NCBI GenBank assembly: GCA_910589425.1
Contig: CAJUSZ010000004.1
Location: 1-64,000 of the forward strand
DNA from: an uncultured Muribaculaceae bacterium
GTDB lineage: Bacteria > Bacteroidota > Bacteroidia > Bacteroidales > Muribaculaceae
Direction: 5' to 3'
DNA length: 64,000 bases
A program made the position numbers and the translations under genes. Below the pieces are notes generated by a model. That model was given only the letters and a program-made list of their open reading frames with translations, made no database searches and had not been told where the DNA came from. How positions within the stretch are numbered: position 1 is the stretch's first letter; each line of letters begins with the position of its first letter. Below are positions 1 through 8,919 of the stretch, one piece after another.

Positions 1-408
1 ATTGATTTAGCTGCCATAAAAATTTTATTGAATCGAATTTAAACAAGCTCTTAGAGTGTATTTGGATTTAACACACGATTAATATTTGAATAAAGGAATT
101 TTTATTTTCAGGAAGTTCCACGTTAATCCTGAGGTCTTTTCCGATACTTTCCGCCAAGTCTCATCGGTCGCGTAGCCCGCTATGCTCCCTCTTCAACTTA
201 CGGAAATCATTCAAAAAATCCTCTCAGTCTTAACGCGGTTTAAATTCAAACACACTCTTATTTTCCGCAAAAATAGCTCAAAATTCCGATACTGCCAACA
301 TCCGCATGACTGGCGGCGCGCCATGTCGGGAAATTTTGCTAATTTTGCATTGTTCGGCGCGTGCGCACCATCAGACGACACGCCAGCAACCGGATTCATC
401 CCATACCT
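1..408. other. Non-coding leader region with repeat pieces
   Basis: No convincing gene lies here; the short open frames have no recognisable protein. The region is AT-rich. Positions 39-54 are the exact reverse complement of 16 bases at 44865-44880. Positions 51-71 and 240-260 form an imperfect inverted repeat (18 of 21 bases match). A TAATTTTG box at 340-347 fits the Bacteroidota -7 element and could serve the M16 peptidase gene at 409, but no good -33 TTTG is seen. Confidence 0.5.
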
Positions 409-1635
409 ATGACGCAACAGAAATACAACATATTTACGCTCCCCAACGGATTGAGGATCGTACACCGTCAGACCGAGGGTCATGTCAGCTACGCTGGCGT
501 GGTCATCAAAGCCGGAAGCCGCGACGAGCCGGAATGCCGCCACGGACTGGCGCATTTTGTGGAACATACCGTCTTCAAAGGCACTCTCCACCGTTCGGGA
601 TGGAACATCAACAACCGGATGGAGAGCATCGGAGGCGAACTAAACGCCTACACCTCGAAAGAGGAGACCGTGATCTACACCAACTCCCCGGCCGGACACA
701 CCGAGCGCGCCTTCGAGCTGCTCTACGACCTGATCGCTTTCGCGAGTTTCCCCCGCAAGGAGGTGGAACGCGAGCGCGACGTGGTGATCGAGGAGATATA
801 CTCATACCTCGACAATCCCGGGGAATCCGTTTTCGACGAATTTGAAGACCGCATCTATGCCGGAAGCGCGCTCGGAAGGACAATACTCGGCTCGGTATAC
901 AGTGTCGGCGAACTGACTCCTGACGACTGCCGGAGCTTCATCCGCGACCTTTACCGCCCGGCCGACATGGTGGTCTATTGCGCCGATCCATCGCCGGCAT
1001 CCAAGATCGAGGCGCTGGCCTCCAGATATTTCGGACGTCTCGACTTTCCCGGCTCAGGAATCAGACGGACACCGCCGCCGGCGGCCACAAGGTTTTCCGA
1101 GACGCTGCCCCGCCAGGGCCACCAGGCCCACACGCTCTACGGCGCGCGCGTGTTCGGGCGCGACGACAGCCGCAGCCACGCTCTCTTCCTGCTCAACAAT
1201 TACCTCGGAGGCCCGGGGATGAGTTCGGTTCTCAACCAGCAGCTGCGCGAACGCCGGGGATATGTCTACACAGTGGACAGCAACGTCTCCCTGCTGAGCG
1301 ACTGCGGACTCTGGACCGTATATCTCGGATCGGATCTCCGGTCAGTGGAGAAATGCATAAAGATCATTGACCGCGAGATCGCACAGCTCGCCTCGGACAG
1401 ACTTTCCGGAAGACGTCTCGAACGCGCCAAGCGCCAATATATCGGTCAGCTCCAGGTCGCTTCCGACCATCGCGAGTCGATGGCCATGTCGATGGGGAAA
1501 AGCCTGGCCTACTTCGGCGAGATCCACGACATAGACTGGCTCTCGGAAAAAATCCAGGCCGTAACGGCCGACGAGATCCGCGACGTGGCCGCCTTGCTCG
1601 CTCCGGATCGATGCTCCAGGCTCACTATCTGCTGA
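409..1635 (+). CDS. M16 family zinc metallopeptidase (pitrilysin/processing-peptidase type)
   Basis: A 408-residue single-unit M16 peptidase. The inverted zinc site HFVEH lies at residues 49-53, with the expected third ligand Glu near residue 129 in the VVIEEI segment. The C-terminal half (residues 170-400) fits the inactive M16_C domain. The ATG at 409 is chosen because the family N-terminus starts there (NIFTLPNGLRIV); the frame is open further upstream only through a GTG. There is no signal peptide, so it is probably cytoplasmic. It begins a likely operon, with dusB 29 bases downstream. Family members degrade small peptides or process precursors; the substrate here is unknown. Confidence 0.9.
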   Translation: MTQQKYNIFTLPNGLRIVHRQTEGHVSYAGVVIKAGSRDEPECRHGLAHFVEHTVFKGTLHRSGWNINNRMESIGGELNAYTSKEETVIYTNSPAGHTERAFELLYDLIAFASFPRKEVERERDVVIEEIYSYLDNPGESVFDEFEDRIYAGSALGRTILGSVYSVGELTPDDCRSFIRDLYRPADMVVYCADPSPASKIEALASRYFGRLDFPGSGIRRTPPPAATRFSETLPRQGHQAHTLYGARVFGRDDSRSHALFLLNNYLGGPGMSSVLNQQLRERRGYVYTVDSNVSLLSDCGLWTVYLGSDLRSVEKCIKIIDREIAQLASDRLSGRRLERAKRQYIGQLQVASDHRESMAMSMGKSLAYFGEIHDIDWLSEKIQAVTADEIRDVAALLAPDRCSRLTIC

Positions 1636-1664
1636 AACCGACATCCACCACACCGAATGAACTT

Positions 1665-2666
1665 ATGAAAATAGCCAACCTTGACCTGGGTCCGCATCCG
1701 GTGATGCTCGCCCCGATGGAAGACGTTACCGACCCGTCGTTCAGACTGATATGCCGCGAGATGGGGGCAAGCCTCGTCTACACCGAGTTCGTCTCGGCCG
1801 AGGCGCTGATCCGCAACATCAACTCCACCACGCGCAAGCTCTTCACCGACAGCCGCGAGCGTCCGGTGGCGATCCAGATCTACGGCCGTGATCCCGAAGC
1901 GATGGTGAGCGCGGCGAAGATCGTCGAGGCCGCGCAGCCCGATCTGCTCGACATAAATTTCGGATGTCCCGTCAAGAAAGTGGCCGGCAAAGGCGCCGGA
2001 GCTGGAATGCTGCGCGACATACCCAAGATGCTCGCCATCACAAAGGCCGTGGTCGAGGCCGTCTCGATCCCGGTTACGGTGAAGACACGCCTCGGATGGG
2101 ACTGCGAGAACAAGATCATAACCGATCTCGGCCCGCGGTTGCAGGACTGCGGAATCAAAGCCATAACCGTCCACGGCCGCACACGCAGCCAGATGTATAC
2201 CGGACAGGCCGACTGGGAGCTGATCGGGAAGCTGAAGGCCGATCCGCGCATGGAGATCCCCGTGATCGGAAACGGCGACATCACCACTCCCCAGGCCGCC
2301 GCCGACGCATTCGCAAAATTCGGGGTGGACGGAATCATGATCGGCCGGGGAGCCATCGGCGCCCCCTGGATCTTCCACGACACGGTCCAGTTTCTCGAAT
2401 CCGGGCAATTCTCGCCGATCCCGACAGCCCGCAAATTCGAGATCCTGAGGCGGCAGATTCGCGAGTCGATCGACAGGATCGACGAATACCGGGGCATTCT
2501 CCACATACGCCGCCATCTCGCGTCCACCCCGCTCTTCAAGGGTCTCCCCAACTTCCGCGAAACCCGCATCAGGATGCTCCGCGCCGAATCCGAGGCCGAA
2601 CTGCTCGACATCTTCGACGAGATAGGCCGCAACTATTTCGATGACCTCCGACAAAATCCCCTCTAA
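1665..2666 (+). CDS. dusB: tRNA-dihydrouridine synthase, DusB type
   Basis: A 333-residue FMN-dependent enzyme that reduces uridines in tRNA to dihydrouridine. Visible family features are the N-terminal APMEDVTDPSFR loop (residues 16-27), the catalytic Cys101 in DINFGCPVKKV, the GNGDI strand, and the phosphate-binding IGRGAIGAPW segment of the TIM barrel. The ATG at 1665 is used because it lies just after the upstream stop; an upstream TTG would overlap the M16 gene. The class is clear; DusB rather than another Dus paralogue rests on overall similarity. Confidence 0.93.
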   Translation: MKIANLDLGPHPVMLAPMEDVTDPSFRLICREMGASLVYTEFVSAEALIRNINSTTRKLFTDSRERPVAIQIYGRDPEAMVSAAKIVEAAQPDLLDINFGCPVKKVAGKGAGAGMLRDIPKMLAITKAVVEAVSIPVTVKTRLGWDCENKIITDLGPRLQDCGIKAITVHGRTRSQMYTGQADWELIGKLKADPRMEIPVIGNGDITTPQAAADAFAKFGVDGIMIGRGAIGAPWIFHDTVQFLESGQFSPIPTARKFEILRRQIRESIDRIDEYRGILHIRRHLASTPLFKGLPNFRETRIRMLRAESEAELLDIFDEIGRNYFDDLRQNPL

Positions 2667-2684
2667 CCCTTCCATATATAATAT

Positions 2685-3551
2685 ATGAAAACATTCCTAC
2701 TCCCGCTGGCGGCAGCCATTCTTTGCTCGCTGGCAGCATACGCCGAACCGACAACGCTGTTCTCGAACTTCTGCGGGCCGTTCGACAAACTTGAGGTTAC
2801 CGACAACGTGAACGTCGTCTACAGGACCGACCCCGACTCCGCCGGATATATGCGCTACGAAGGAGGACGCCGTTTTGCCGACGCGTTCATCGTCAGCAAC
2901 AAGAACGGCAAGCTGAAGATCCAGGTCAACACCGAGGATGTCAACGACCCTGAGCTGCCCACGATCCATATCTTCTCCAACTTCCTGACTTCTGTCGAGA
3001 ATTCATCAGAGAAACGGATCGAGATACGCAGCCTCGCGGCGGTGCCGTCGCTGACTGTGAAGCAGATAGGCAACGGATCGATCGCAATAGACGGAATCCG
3101 TGCCGACCGGCTGAAAGCCTCCATCGCCACCGGCAACGGACAGATCATTCTGACTGGCTCCGCCACGGAAGCCAACTTCATAATGGTCGGCACCGGGACA
3201 ATTCAGGCCGACCTGCTGCGCGCCGACGTAGTGAAATGCTCCGTCGTGGGCGGCGGCACAATCGGGTGCTGGCCTCAGGAGTCGATCAGAGTCAAAGGAC
3301 TCGGCTCGACAAAAGTCTACTACCGAGGCAACCCCGTGGTCAAAAAAGGTCCCGGACTCAAGGTGATGTGCCTCGACACGATGAAATCATCCGAAGACTC
3401 CGCCGGGGAAACATCCGGCGAAGTGGTGCCTTCCGAGCCCGCTGAGGAGGAGGAGGAAAGTGCCGTAGAAGAGGAGGAACAGGAAGAGGAAGAAGAAGAG
3501 GAATCCGGAGAGGAGGATCCCGAACCTGACGAGATTCCCGCCGAGGAATGA
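2685..3551 (+). CDS. Secreted DUF2807 (head GIN) protein with poly-Glu tail
   Basis: A 288-residue exported protein. A signal peptide (residues 1-20, ending SLAAYA) is followed by a repetitive beta-rich region of the putative auto-transporter adhesin head GIN type (about residues 30-220: FDKLEVTDNVNVVY, IQADLLRADVVKC, LGSTKVYYRGNP). The last 60 residues or so are almost only Glu, Ser, Asp and Pro. The family is widespread in Bacteroidota and its function is unknown. It follows dusB by 18 bases and precedes the flippase by 10, so it is probably co-transcribed. The acidic tail is not part of the domain. Confidence 0.8.
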   Translation: MKTFLLPLAAAILCSLAAYAEPTTLFSNFCGPFDKLEVTDNVNVVYRTDPDSAGYMRYEGGRRFADAFIVSNKNGKLKIQVNTEDVNDPELPTIHIFSNFLTSVENSSEKRIEIRSLAAVPSLTVKQIGNGSIAIDGIRADRLKASIATGNGQIILTGSATEANFIMVGTGTIQADLLRADVVKCSVVGGGTIGCWPQESIRVKGLGSTKVYYRGNPVVKKGPGLKVMCLDTMKSSEDSAGETSGEVVPSEPAEEEEESAVEEEEQEEEEEEESGEEDPEPDEIPAEE

Positions 3552-3561
3552 TCACCGCAGA

Positions 3562-5052
3562 ATGCCATCCCCGATGAGCGACCACAACCCCGACGGAAAC
3601 GACTCGCTGAAGCTCAAGACGGCGAGAACGCTGAAATGGAACACGATCGACCGTGTGGCCTCGCAGCTGCTCTATGCCGTGGTCGGTATCGTGCTGGCCA
3701 ACATGCTCAGTCAGGAAGACTTCGGCCTCGTAGGCGCGCTGCTCATATTCCAGGCTTTCGCCACCATCCTCACCGACGGAGGCTTCGGCATGGCGCTCCT
3801 CCAGAAGAAAGATGTCTCCCAGGCTGACTATTCATCGGTGTTCTGGCTCAACCTCATCGCCGGATCGGCCATCTACGCCATCCTTTGGCTCGCAGCCCCG
3901 CTGATAGCCGATCTTTTCCAGCACGACATGCGGCTGATAGCCCTGTCGAGATGGATGTTTCTCTCCTTTGTGATCAACGGGATCGCCCTTGTGCAGACCA
4001 CCCGCCTGATGAAGATGATGAACGTCAGGCAAGTGGCCGTGGCCAACATCATCGGGCTGTCTGCCGGAGGAGCCGTAGGCATCCTGCTCGCCGTCAGGGG
4101 TGCCGGGCCGTGGGCGCTCGTATGGCAGACGCTGGCCGGTGCGGCGGTCAAGACCGCATGGCTCTGGGCCAAAGGGGGATGGCTTCCTGATTTCACCATC
4201 AGGCGATCTTCGGTCAGGTCGGTGCTTCCGGTCGGTTCGAGTCTGCTGGCCACCCAAATGCTCAACACAGCCTGCCTCCATCTCTATTCGTTCGTGATAG
4301 GTGTATTCTATTCGCTCCGGTCGCTCGGCGTCTACACCCAGGCCGACAAATGGAGCAAGATGGGAAGCGCCACCATGGTCCAGATCCTCACGGCGAGCTT
4401 CGTCCCGCTGCTGGCGCGGTTCAGCGACAATCCCGACACCCACCGGCGCTATATCCGCCGCATCAACCGCTTCACGGCAATGCTCATCTTCCCGGCTCTC
4501 TGCGGCATGGCTCTCGTCGGCGCACCGCTCTTCCACACACTTTTCGGCCACAAATGGGACGCGGCCATCCCTCTATTCCAGATTCTTGCCGTCAGGGGGA
4601 TATTCGTGGTCCTCGTGCAGCTTTATTACGACTACGCCGTCTCGCTCGGACGGTCGAAAGCCATGATGGCCATTGAGATAGCGAAAGACGCCATGCTCTT
4701 CGTGGCCATAATCTGCACCATATTCTCGCGGTCGGTCGAGATCCTTGTCTGGGGGCAGCTCGCCGCCTCTTTGATCACATTCATCTTCTCCCTGCGGATC
4801 GCCGCCTCCACCACCGGCTATTCCCAGCGCCGGATGCTCGCCGACCTGCTGCCGTTCGCGGTAATGACCGCCGTAGCCGCCGCCGTGGCGTGGGCAGCCT
4901 CATGCCAGATATCTTCTCCACCGCTGCGTCTGTGCGCCGCGCTCGCCGCCGGTGCGGGAATCTACCTGCTCACTCTGTGGCTGACGCGCACCCCCGAGCT
5001 TCCCGAGATGGCGGGCTATCTGCTCGGACGCTTCAGGAAACGCCGAGCCTGA
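3562..5052 (+). CDS. Oligosaccharide flippase family protein (Wzx/MOP superfamily)
   Basis: A 496-residue integral membrane protein with about 12-14 hydrophobic segments, starting with the usual amphipathic KTARTLKWNTIDRVASQ stretch and a SQEDFGLVGALLIF helix as in WzxC-like lipopolysaccharide exporters. Proteins of this family flip lipid-linked sugar units across the inner membrane. No glycosyltransferase cluster surrounds it, so its substrate cannot be read from context. Met at 3562 or 3574 could be the start. It is the last gene of the run and is followed by a hairpin at 5076-5103. Confidence 0.88.
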   Translation: MPSPMSDHNPDGNDSLKLKTARTLKWNTIDRVASQLLYAVVGIVLANMLSQEDFGLVGALLIFQAFATILTDGGFGMALLQKKDVSQADYSSVFWLNLIAGSAIYAILWLAAPLIADLFQHDMRLIALSRWMFLSFVINGIALVQTTRLMKMMNVRQVAVANIIGLSAGGAVGILLAVRGAGPWALVWQTLAGAAVKTAWLWAKGGWLPDFTIRRSSVRSVLPVGSSLLATQMLNTACLHLYSFVIGVFYSLRSLGVYTQADKWSKMGSATMVQILTASFVPLLARFSDNPDTHRRYIRRINRFTAMLIFPALCGMALVGAPLFHTLFGHKWDAAIPLFQILAVRGIFVVLVQLYYDYAVSLGRSKAMMAIEIAKDAMLFVAIICTIFSRSVEILVWGQLAASLITFIFSLRIAASTTGYSQRRMLADLLPFAVMTAVAAAVAWAASCQISSPPLRLCAALAAGAGIYLLTLWLTRTPELPEMAGYLLGRFRKRRA

Positions 5053-5075
5053 CCGTACGCGGACAGATCGACTGC

Positions 5076-5110
5076 GGCCTCCGTCATAGCGATGACGGAG
5101 GCCGGTTTTC
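5076..5110 (+). terminator. Rho-independent-like terminator after the flippase gene
   Basis: A perfect 12-bp stem (5076-5087 with 5092-5103) with the 4-base loop AGCG is followed by GGTTTTC. It lies 24 bases after the flippase stop and before the convergent OmpA-like gene. Confidence 0.75.
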
Positions 5111-5158
5111 ATTTATATCTTATATATCTATTATATCTATCTTATATATCTATCTTAC
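5111..5158. repeat. AT-rich short tandem repeat
   Basis: A run built of TATCTTATA and TATCTAT units reaches into the stop codon of the OmpA-like gene (which ends at 5155 on the minus strand). It separates two convergent genes. No function is evident. Confidence 0.6.
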
Positions 5159-5997
5159 TGCGCCTCTGACGTCTCAGGAGCCTTGTCAATCAGATCGAGG
5201 AACTGGTCGAGCTTCGGAGTGATGATGATCTCGGTGCGGCGGTTGCGCTGGCGTCCGAGTTCAGTGGTGTTGTCGGCCACCGTATGATATTCGCCGCGGC
5301 CGGCCGCCGACAGACGCGACGGATTGATGCCGAACTTATCCTGAAGCACCTGGACCACCGACGAGGCTCTCAGCGCCGAGAGATCCCAGTTGTTGCGGAT
5401 GTTGGTGCGGTTGATGGGCACATTGTCCGTGTTGCCCTCCACAAGCACATCGTAGTCGCTGTAGTCCTTGATGATCTTGGCTATCTTGCTGAGGGTCTCC
5501 ATAGCGCGGTCGCTCACCTCGTAGCTGCCCGACTTGAAGAGCATGTTGTCGGCCAGGGATATGTAGACCACACCCTTAAGCACCTTCACGTCCACATCCT
5601 TCAGCTCGTCGCGGCTCAGCGAGCGGGTCAGATTGTTGGTCAGCACCATGTTGAGCGAGTCCGACTTCGACTTGGCGTCGACGAGCTGCTTGATATATTT
5701 GTTGCTCGCGTTGATCTCGTCCACGAGCTTCGAGATATTGACATTTCCCTGGGAGTTCTGCTCCAGGCTCTGGTCGAGCGAATTCTTGAGCGACTGGTAG
5801 GCAGCCTTCAGTTCGTCGTTCTGTTTCCGGGCGTCCTTGATCATCTGCTCCATGCTCCGGCCGTTGGCGTTGCATTCGATCAGCGACTCCTTCGCCTCCC
5901 GGTATTCTCCCTGAAGAAGCTCATACTGCTTCTTGCTCACGCAGCCGCCCAGCACGATTGCCGTCAGCGCCACGCCCAATAATACACGCATTTTCAT
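5155..5997 (-). CDS. OmpA-family peptidoglycan-binding lipoprotein
   Basis: A 280-residue outer-membrane lipoprotein. The lipobox VLGGC places the lipidated cysteine at residue 19. A Glu/Lys-rich coiled-coil region (about residues 25-115) leads to an OmpA C-terminal domain (about 130-265) with the NTDNVPI strand and the NWDLSALRASSV helix carrying the Asp and Arg that bind diaminopimelate. It probably anchors the outer membrane to the peptidoglycan. It is transcribed alone, divergently from topA. A TAAGTTTG box on the minus strand (6096-6103) may be its promoter. Confidence 0.9.
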   Translation of the reverse strand: MKMRVLLGVALTAIVLGGCVSKKQYELLQGEYREAKESLIECNANGRSMEQMIKDARKQNDELKAAYQSLKNSLDQSLEQNSQGNVNISKLVDEINASNKYIKQLVDAKSKSDSLNMVLTNNLTRSLSRDELKDVDVKVLKGVVYISLADNMLFKSGSYEVSDRAMETLSKIAKIIKDYSDYDVLVEGNTDNVPINRTNIRNNWDLSALRASSVVQVLQDKFGINPSRLSAAGRGEYHTVADNTTELGRQRNRRTEIIITPKLDQFLDLIDKAPETSEAQ

Positions 5998-6111
5998 AAT
6001 CTTTCCTTTTTTGTTGATGTTTCTTATTTATAACTCCTCTTCCATTATAAAATTGCACGCGGCTTCCTAAAGTTCACATTCTCCCCCCTTTTTTTCAAAC
6101 TTACCCGCTCC

Positions 6112-6145
6112 TTTGCGTGTTAATGAAAAAAATGTTGTAATTTTG
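6112..6145 (+). promoter_or_regulatory. Predicted promoter of topA
   Basis: TTTG at 6112-6115, 22 bases, then TAATTTTG at 6138-6145, matching the Bacteroidota -33/-7 consensus. A possible opposing -7 box for the OmpA-like gene lies at 6096-6103, so the two genes may share this 260-base divergent region. Confidence 0.55.
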
Positions 6146-6258
6146 CGGGCAGTTTTGAGCCCTCTGAGTTCCATCGCGGCGGAGCCTGCGGATTCACAAC
6201 CCGGAAGCCTCTTTTGCTCCCGTTCACATTCTTCAACCACACCACCACGCTCTGCAAG

Positions 6259-8619
6259 ATGAAAAATCTCGTCATAGTCGAATCGCCCGCCAAGGCAAAG
6301 ACCATCGAAAAATTCCTCGGTCCTGACTTCAAGGTCATGTCGAGCTACGGACACATTCGCGACCTCCGCAAAAAAGACTTCAGCATCGACATCAACGCCG
6401 GGTTCACGCCCGACTACGAGGTGCCCGACGAGAAAAAAGAGCTGGTGGCGCAGCTCAAGGCCGCCGCTAAAAAAGCCGACACCGTCTGGCTCGCTTCCGA
6501 TGAAGACCGCGAGGGGGAGGCCATAGCATGGCATCTATACGAGGTTCTCGGTCTCAGACCCGAAAACACCCGGCGGATCGTATTCCACGAGATCACGAAA
6601 CCAGCCATCCTCCACGCCATAGAGAATCCCCGGTCCATCGACCTTGACCGCGTCAACGCCCAGCAGGCACGCCGCGTGCTGGACCGCATCGTCGGCTTCG
6701 AACTCTCCCCTGTCCTCTGGAAAAAGATCAAGCCCGCCCTCTCGGCCGGACGCGTGCAGAGCGTGGCCGTCAGGCTCATCTGCGAACGCGAGAAGGAGAT
6801 CGACGCATTCTCTCCCGAACCATACTTCAGAGTGGCCGGACGCTTCCTCACAGCCGACGGGAAGCCTCTCAAAGCCGACCTTCCGGTGCGGCTTCCCGAC
6901 GCTGACGCGGCCCGGCGCTTCATCGACGACTGCAAGGACGCGCAGTTCACCGTCAGGGAGATCAGCGTGAAGCCACTGAAACGCTCCCCGCTCCCGCCTT
7001 ACACCACATCAACGCTCCAGCAGGACGCCCACCGGCGCCTCGGATTTTCGGTCAACCAGACCATGATGATCGCCCAGAAGCTCTACGAAGACGGTAAGAT
7101 CACATACATGCGTACCGACTCGCTCAATCTCTCCGAGATAGCGATGGCCGACATAGCCAGGACCGTTTCCGGTTCTTTCGGCGACATTTACCTCAAGCCA
7201 CGCCATTTCCACACCAGCTCAAAAGGCGCGCAGGAGGCGCACGAGGCAATAAGACCAACATATATCGCCAACCGCACCATCGACGGTTCGGACCGCGAGA
7301 AGAAGCTCTACGAGCTGATATGGCGCCGCACCATGGCCTCGCAGATGGCCGACGCCACGCTGGAGAAGACTCAGGCCGAGATCGGGATCTCGACGCGCCC
7401 GGAGATGTTCCGCGCCGAAGGCGAGGTGGTCCGTTTCGACGGTTTCCTGAAAGTCTACAAGGCCGACGAGGGAGCCGACAGCACAATGCTCCCCCCGATG
7501 ACCCAAGGGCAGGAGCTGGCTCCCGACGAGATCTCAGCCACGCAGAGATTCACCCAGGCGCCACCACGCTTCACCGAGGCCACGCTCGTCAAGAAGATGG
7601 AGGATCTCGGCATCGGCCGCCCGTCCACCTACGCCCCCACGATCTCCACCATCCAGAGCCGCGACTACGTGGCCCGCGGCGAGCGCGAAGGGCAGCCGCG
7701 CCAGTTCACCGTGATCACCCTCGCCGGCGGCGGCGTCTCCGAGAAGACCCTCACCGAGAATTCCGGCTCCGACAAGGGGAAGCTCGTCCCCACCGACGTA
7801 GGCATGATCGTCAACGACTTCCTGACAAACTATTTCCCCGACATCCTTGATTTCAACTTCACAGCCAGGATCGAGGAGAAATTCGACGAGATAGCCCAGG
7901 GCGAACTCCCCTGGCAGAAAGAGATCACCGATTTCTATCTCAATTTCCACCCCGGCATCGAGAAGATCAACTCCATGAGGATGGAGCATAAGGTAGGCGA
8001 GCGCCTGCTCGGCACCGATCCGGCCAGCGGACGCCCCGTCTCGGTCAAGATATGCCGTTTCGGCCCGGCCGTGCAGATCGGCGAGGCCACCGACGACGAG
8101 AAACCCCGCTTCGCATCCCTGCTCAAGAACCAGAGCATCGGCACCATCACCCTCGAGGAGGCGCTCAGGCTCTTCGATCTGCCACGCACCGTCGGCGAAC
8201 TCGAAGGGAAGGAAGTCGTGGCCGGAGTGGGCCGTTTCGGCCCGTATGTCCGCTTCGGATCCCTCTTTGTCTCCATTCCCAAAGGGATGGCGGCCGAGAC
8301 AATATCGATCGAGGAAGCCACGGCCATCATCCGCGAGAAGCAGCTCAAGGAGGCGCAGAAACTCATCAAGGAATTCCCCGAACTCCCCGGAGTGCAGATC
8401 CTCAACGGACGCTTCGGCCCCTACGTGGCTTCCCGCCCCGAGGGAGCGAAGAAAACCGTCAACTACAAGCTCCCAAAAGACTGCAATCCCGCCGGACTCA
8501 CGGCCGACGACGTGCGCGCCCTCATGGCCGCCCAGGACGCCGCCCCGAAGAAGACCGTCAGGAAATCCGCGGCCAAGACCGCTGCCCGAACAGCCCGAAA
8601 GACAACTGCCAAAAAGTAA
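6259..8619 (+). CDS. topA: DNA topoisomerase I
   Basis: A 786-residue type IA topoisomerase that relaxes negative supercoils. The Toprim domain comes first (ESPAKAKTIEKFLG at residues 7-20, and DEDREGEAIAWH with the metal-binding acidic residues). The active-site Tyr is residue 283 in ITYMRTDS, and GRPSTYAPT follows in the core. The C-terminal third has Toprim_Crpt-type repeats (FGPYVRFG, FGPYVAS) rather than zinc fingers, as usual in Bacteroidota. The last 30 residues or so are a Lys/Ala/Thr-rich histone-H1-like tail. The ATG at 6259 is chosen because the conserved MKNLVIVESP begins there. Confidence 0.97.
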   Translation: MKNLVIVESPAKAKTIEKFLGPDFKVMSSYGHIRDLRKKDFSIDINAGFTPDYEVPDEKKELVAQLKAAAKKADTVWLASDEDREGEAIAWHLYEVLGLRPENTRRIVFHEITKPAILHAIENPRSIDLDRVNAQQARRVLDRIVGFELSPVLWKKIKPALSAGRVQSVAVRLICEREKEIDAFSPEPYFRVAGRFLTADGKPLKADLPVRLPDADAARRFIDDCKDAQFTVREISVKPLKRSPLPPYTTSTLQQDAHRRLGFSVNQTMMIAQKLYEDGKITYMRTDSLNLSEIAMADIARTVSGSFGDIYLKPRHFHTSSKGAQEAHEAIRPTYIANRTIDGSDREKKLYELIWRRTMASQMADATLEKTQAEIGISTRPEMFRAEGEVVRFDGFLKVYKADEGADSTMLPPMTQGQELAPDEISATQRFTQAPPRFTEATLVKKMEDLGIGRPSTYAPTISTIQSRDYVARGEREGQPRQFTVITLAGGGVSEKTLTENSGSDKGKLVPTDVGMIVNDFLTNYFPDILDFNFTARIEEKFDEIAQGELPWQKEITDFYLNFHPGIEKINSMRMEHKVGERLLGTDPASGRPVSVKICRFGPAVQIGEATDDEKPRFASLLKNQSIGTITLEEALRLFDLPRTVGELEGKEVVAGVGRFGPYVRFGSLFVSIPKGMAAETISIEEATAIIREKQLKEAQKLIKEFPELPGVQILNGRFGPYVASRPEGAKKTVNYKLPKDCNPAGLTADDVRALMAAQDAAPKKTVRKSAAKTAARTARKTTAKK

Positions 8620-8919
8620 CTTTTTTCTCCCCGGCTTGAAATTATTTTACACGGATTTTCTCCCTTAAGCCAGCAATCGGTCTTTACTTAAGCCTAAACG
8701 CTGCATTTTAGCTTACATACAACCGCAATTTAAAACGTTTGCATATAAAAATCCGCATAATATTGGCAGAAAACTTCCTTTTTTAAGCGGCATATTTGCA
8801 TACGTTTCATTTTTGTTGTATATTTGCAGCGCAAATGCAGATTAGCATAAGCCACTTGACAAGTCGGTGGCAAAAACAGCTATACTTTCTAAACATTTAT
8901 CTTTTGACCAATTTTTAAT
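8620..8919 (+). promoter_or_regulatory. Promoter region of the WYL regulator gene
   Basis: This 300-base gap holds no gene. A strong promoter is visible: TTTG at 8795-8798, 20 bases, then TATATTTG at 8819-8826, giving a leader of about 90 bases. The 8-mer TTTGCATA occurs at 8738-8745 and again at 8795-8802, the second copy covering the -33 box, so it is a candidate operator. Confidence 0.6.

Noticed and set aside
182..412. A small plus-strand frame before the M16 peptidase gene
   Set aside because: No motif, no promoter spacing, and it overlaps the peptidase start.
1509..2675. A 388-codon minus-strand frame opposite dusB
   Set aside because: No motif and fully overlapped by a strongly supported gene.
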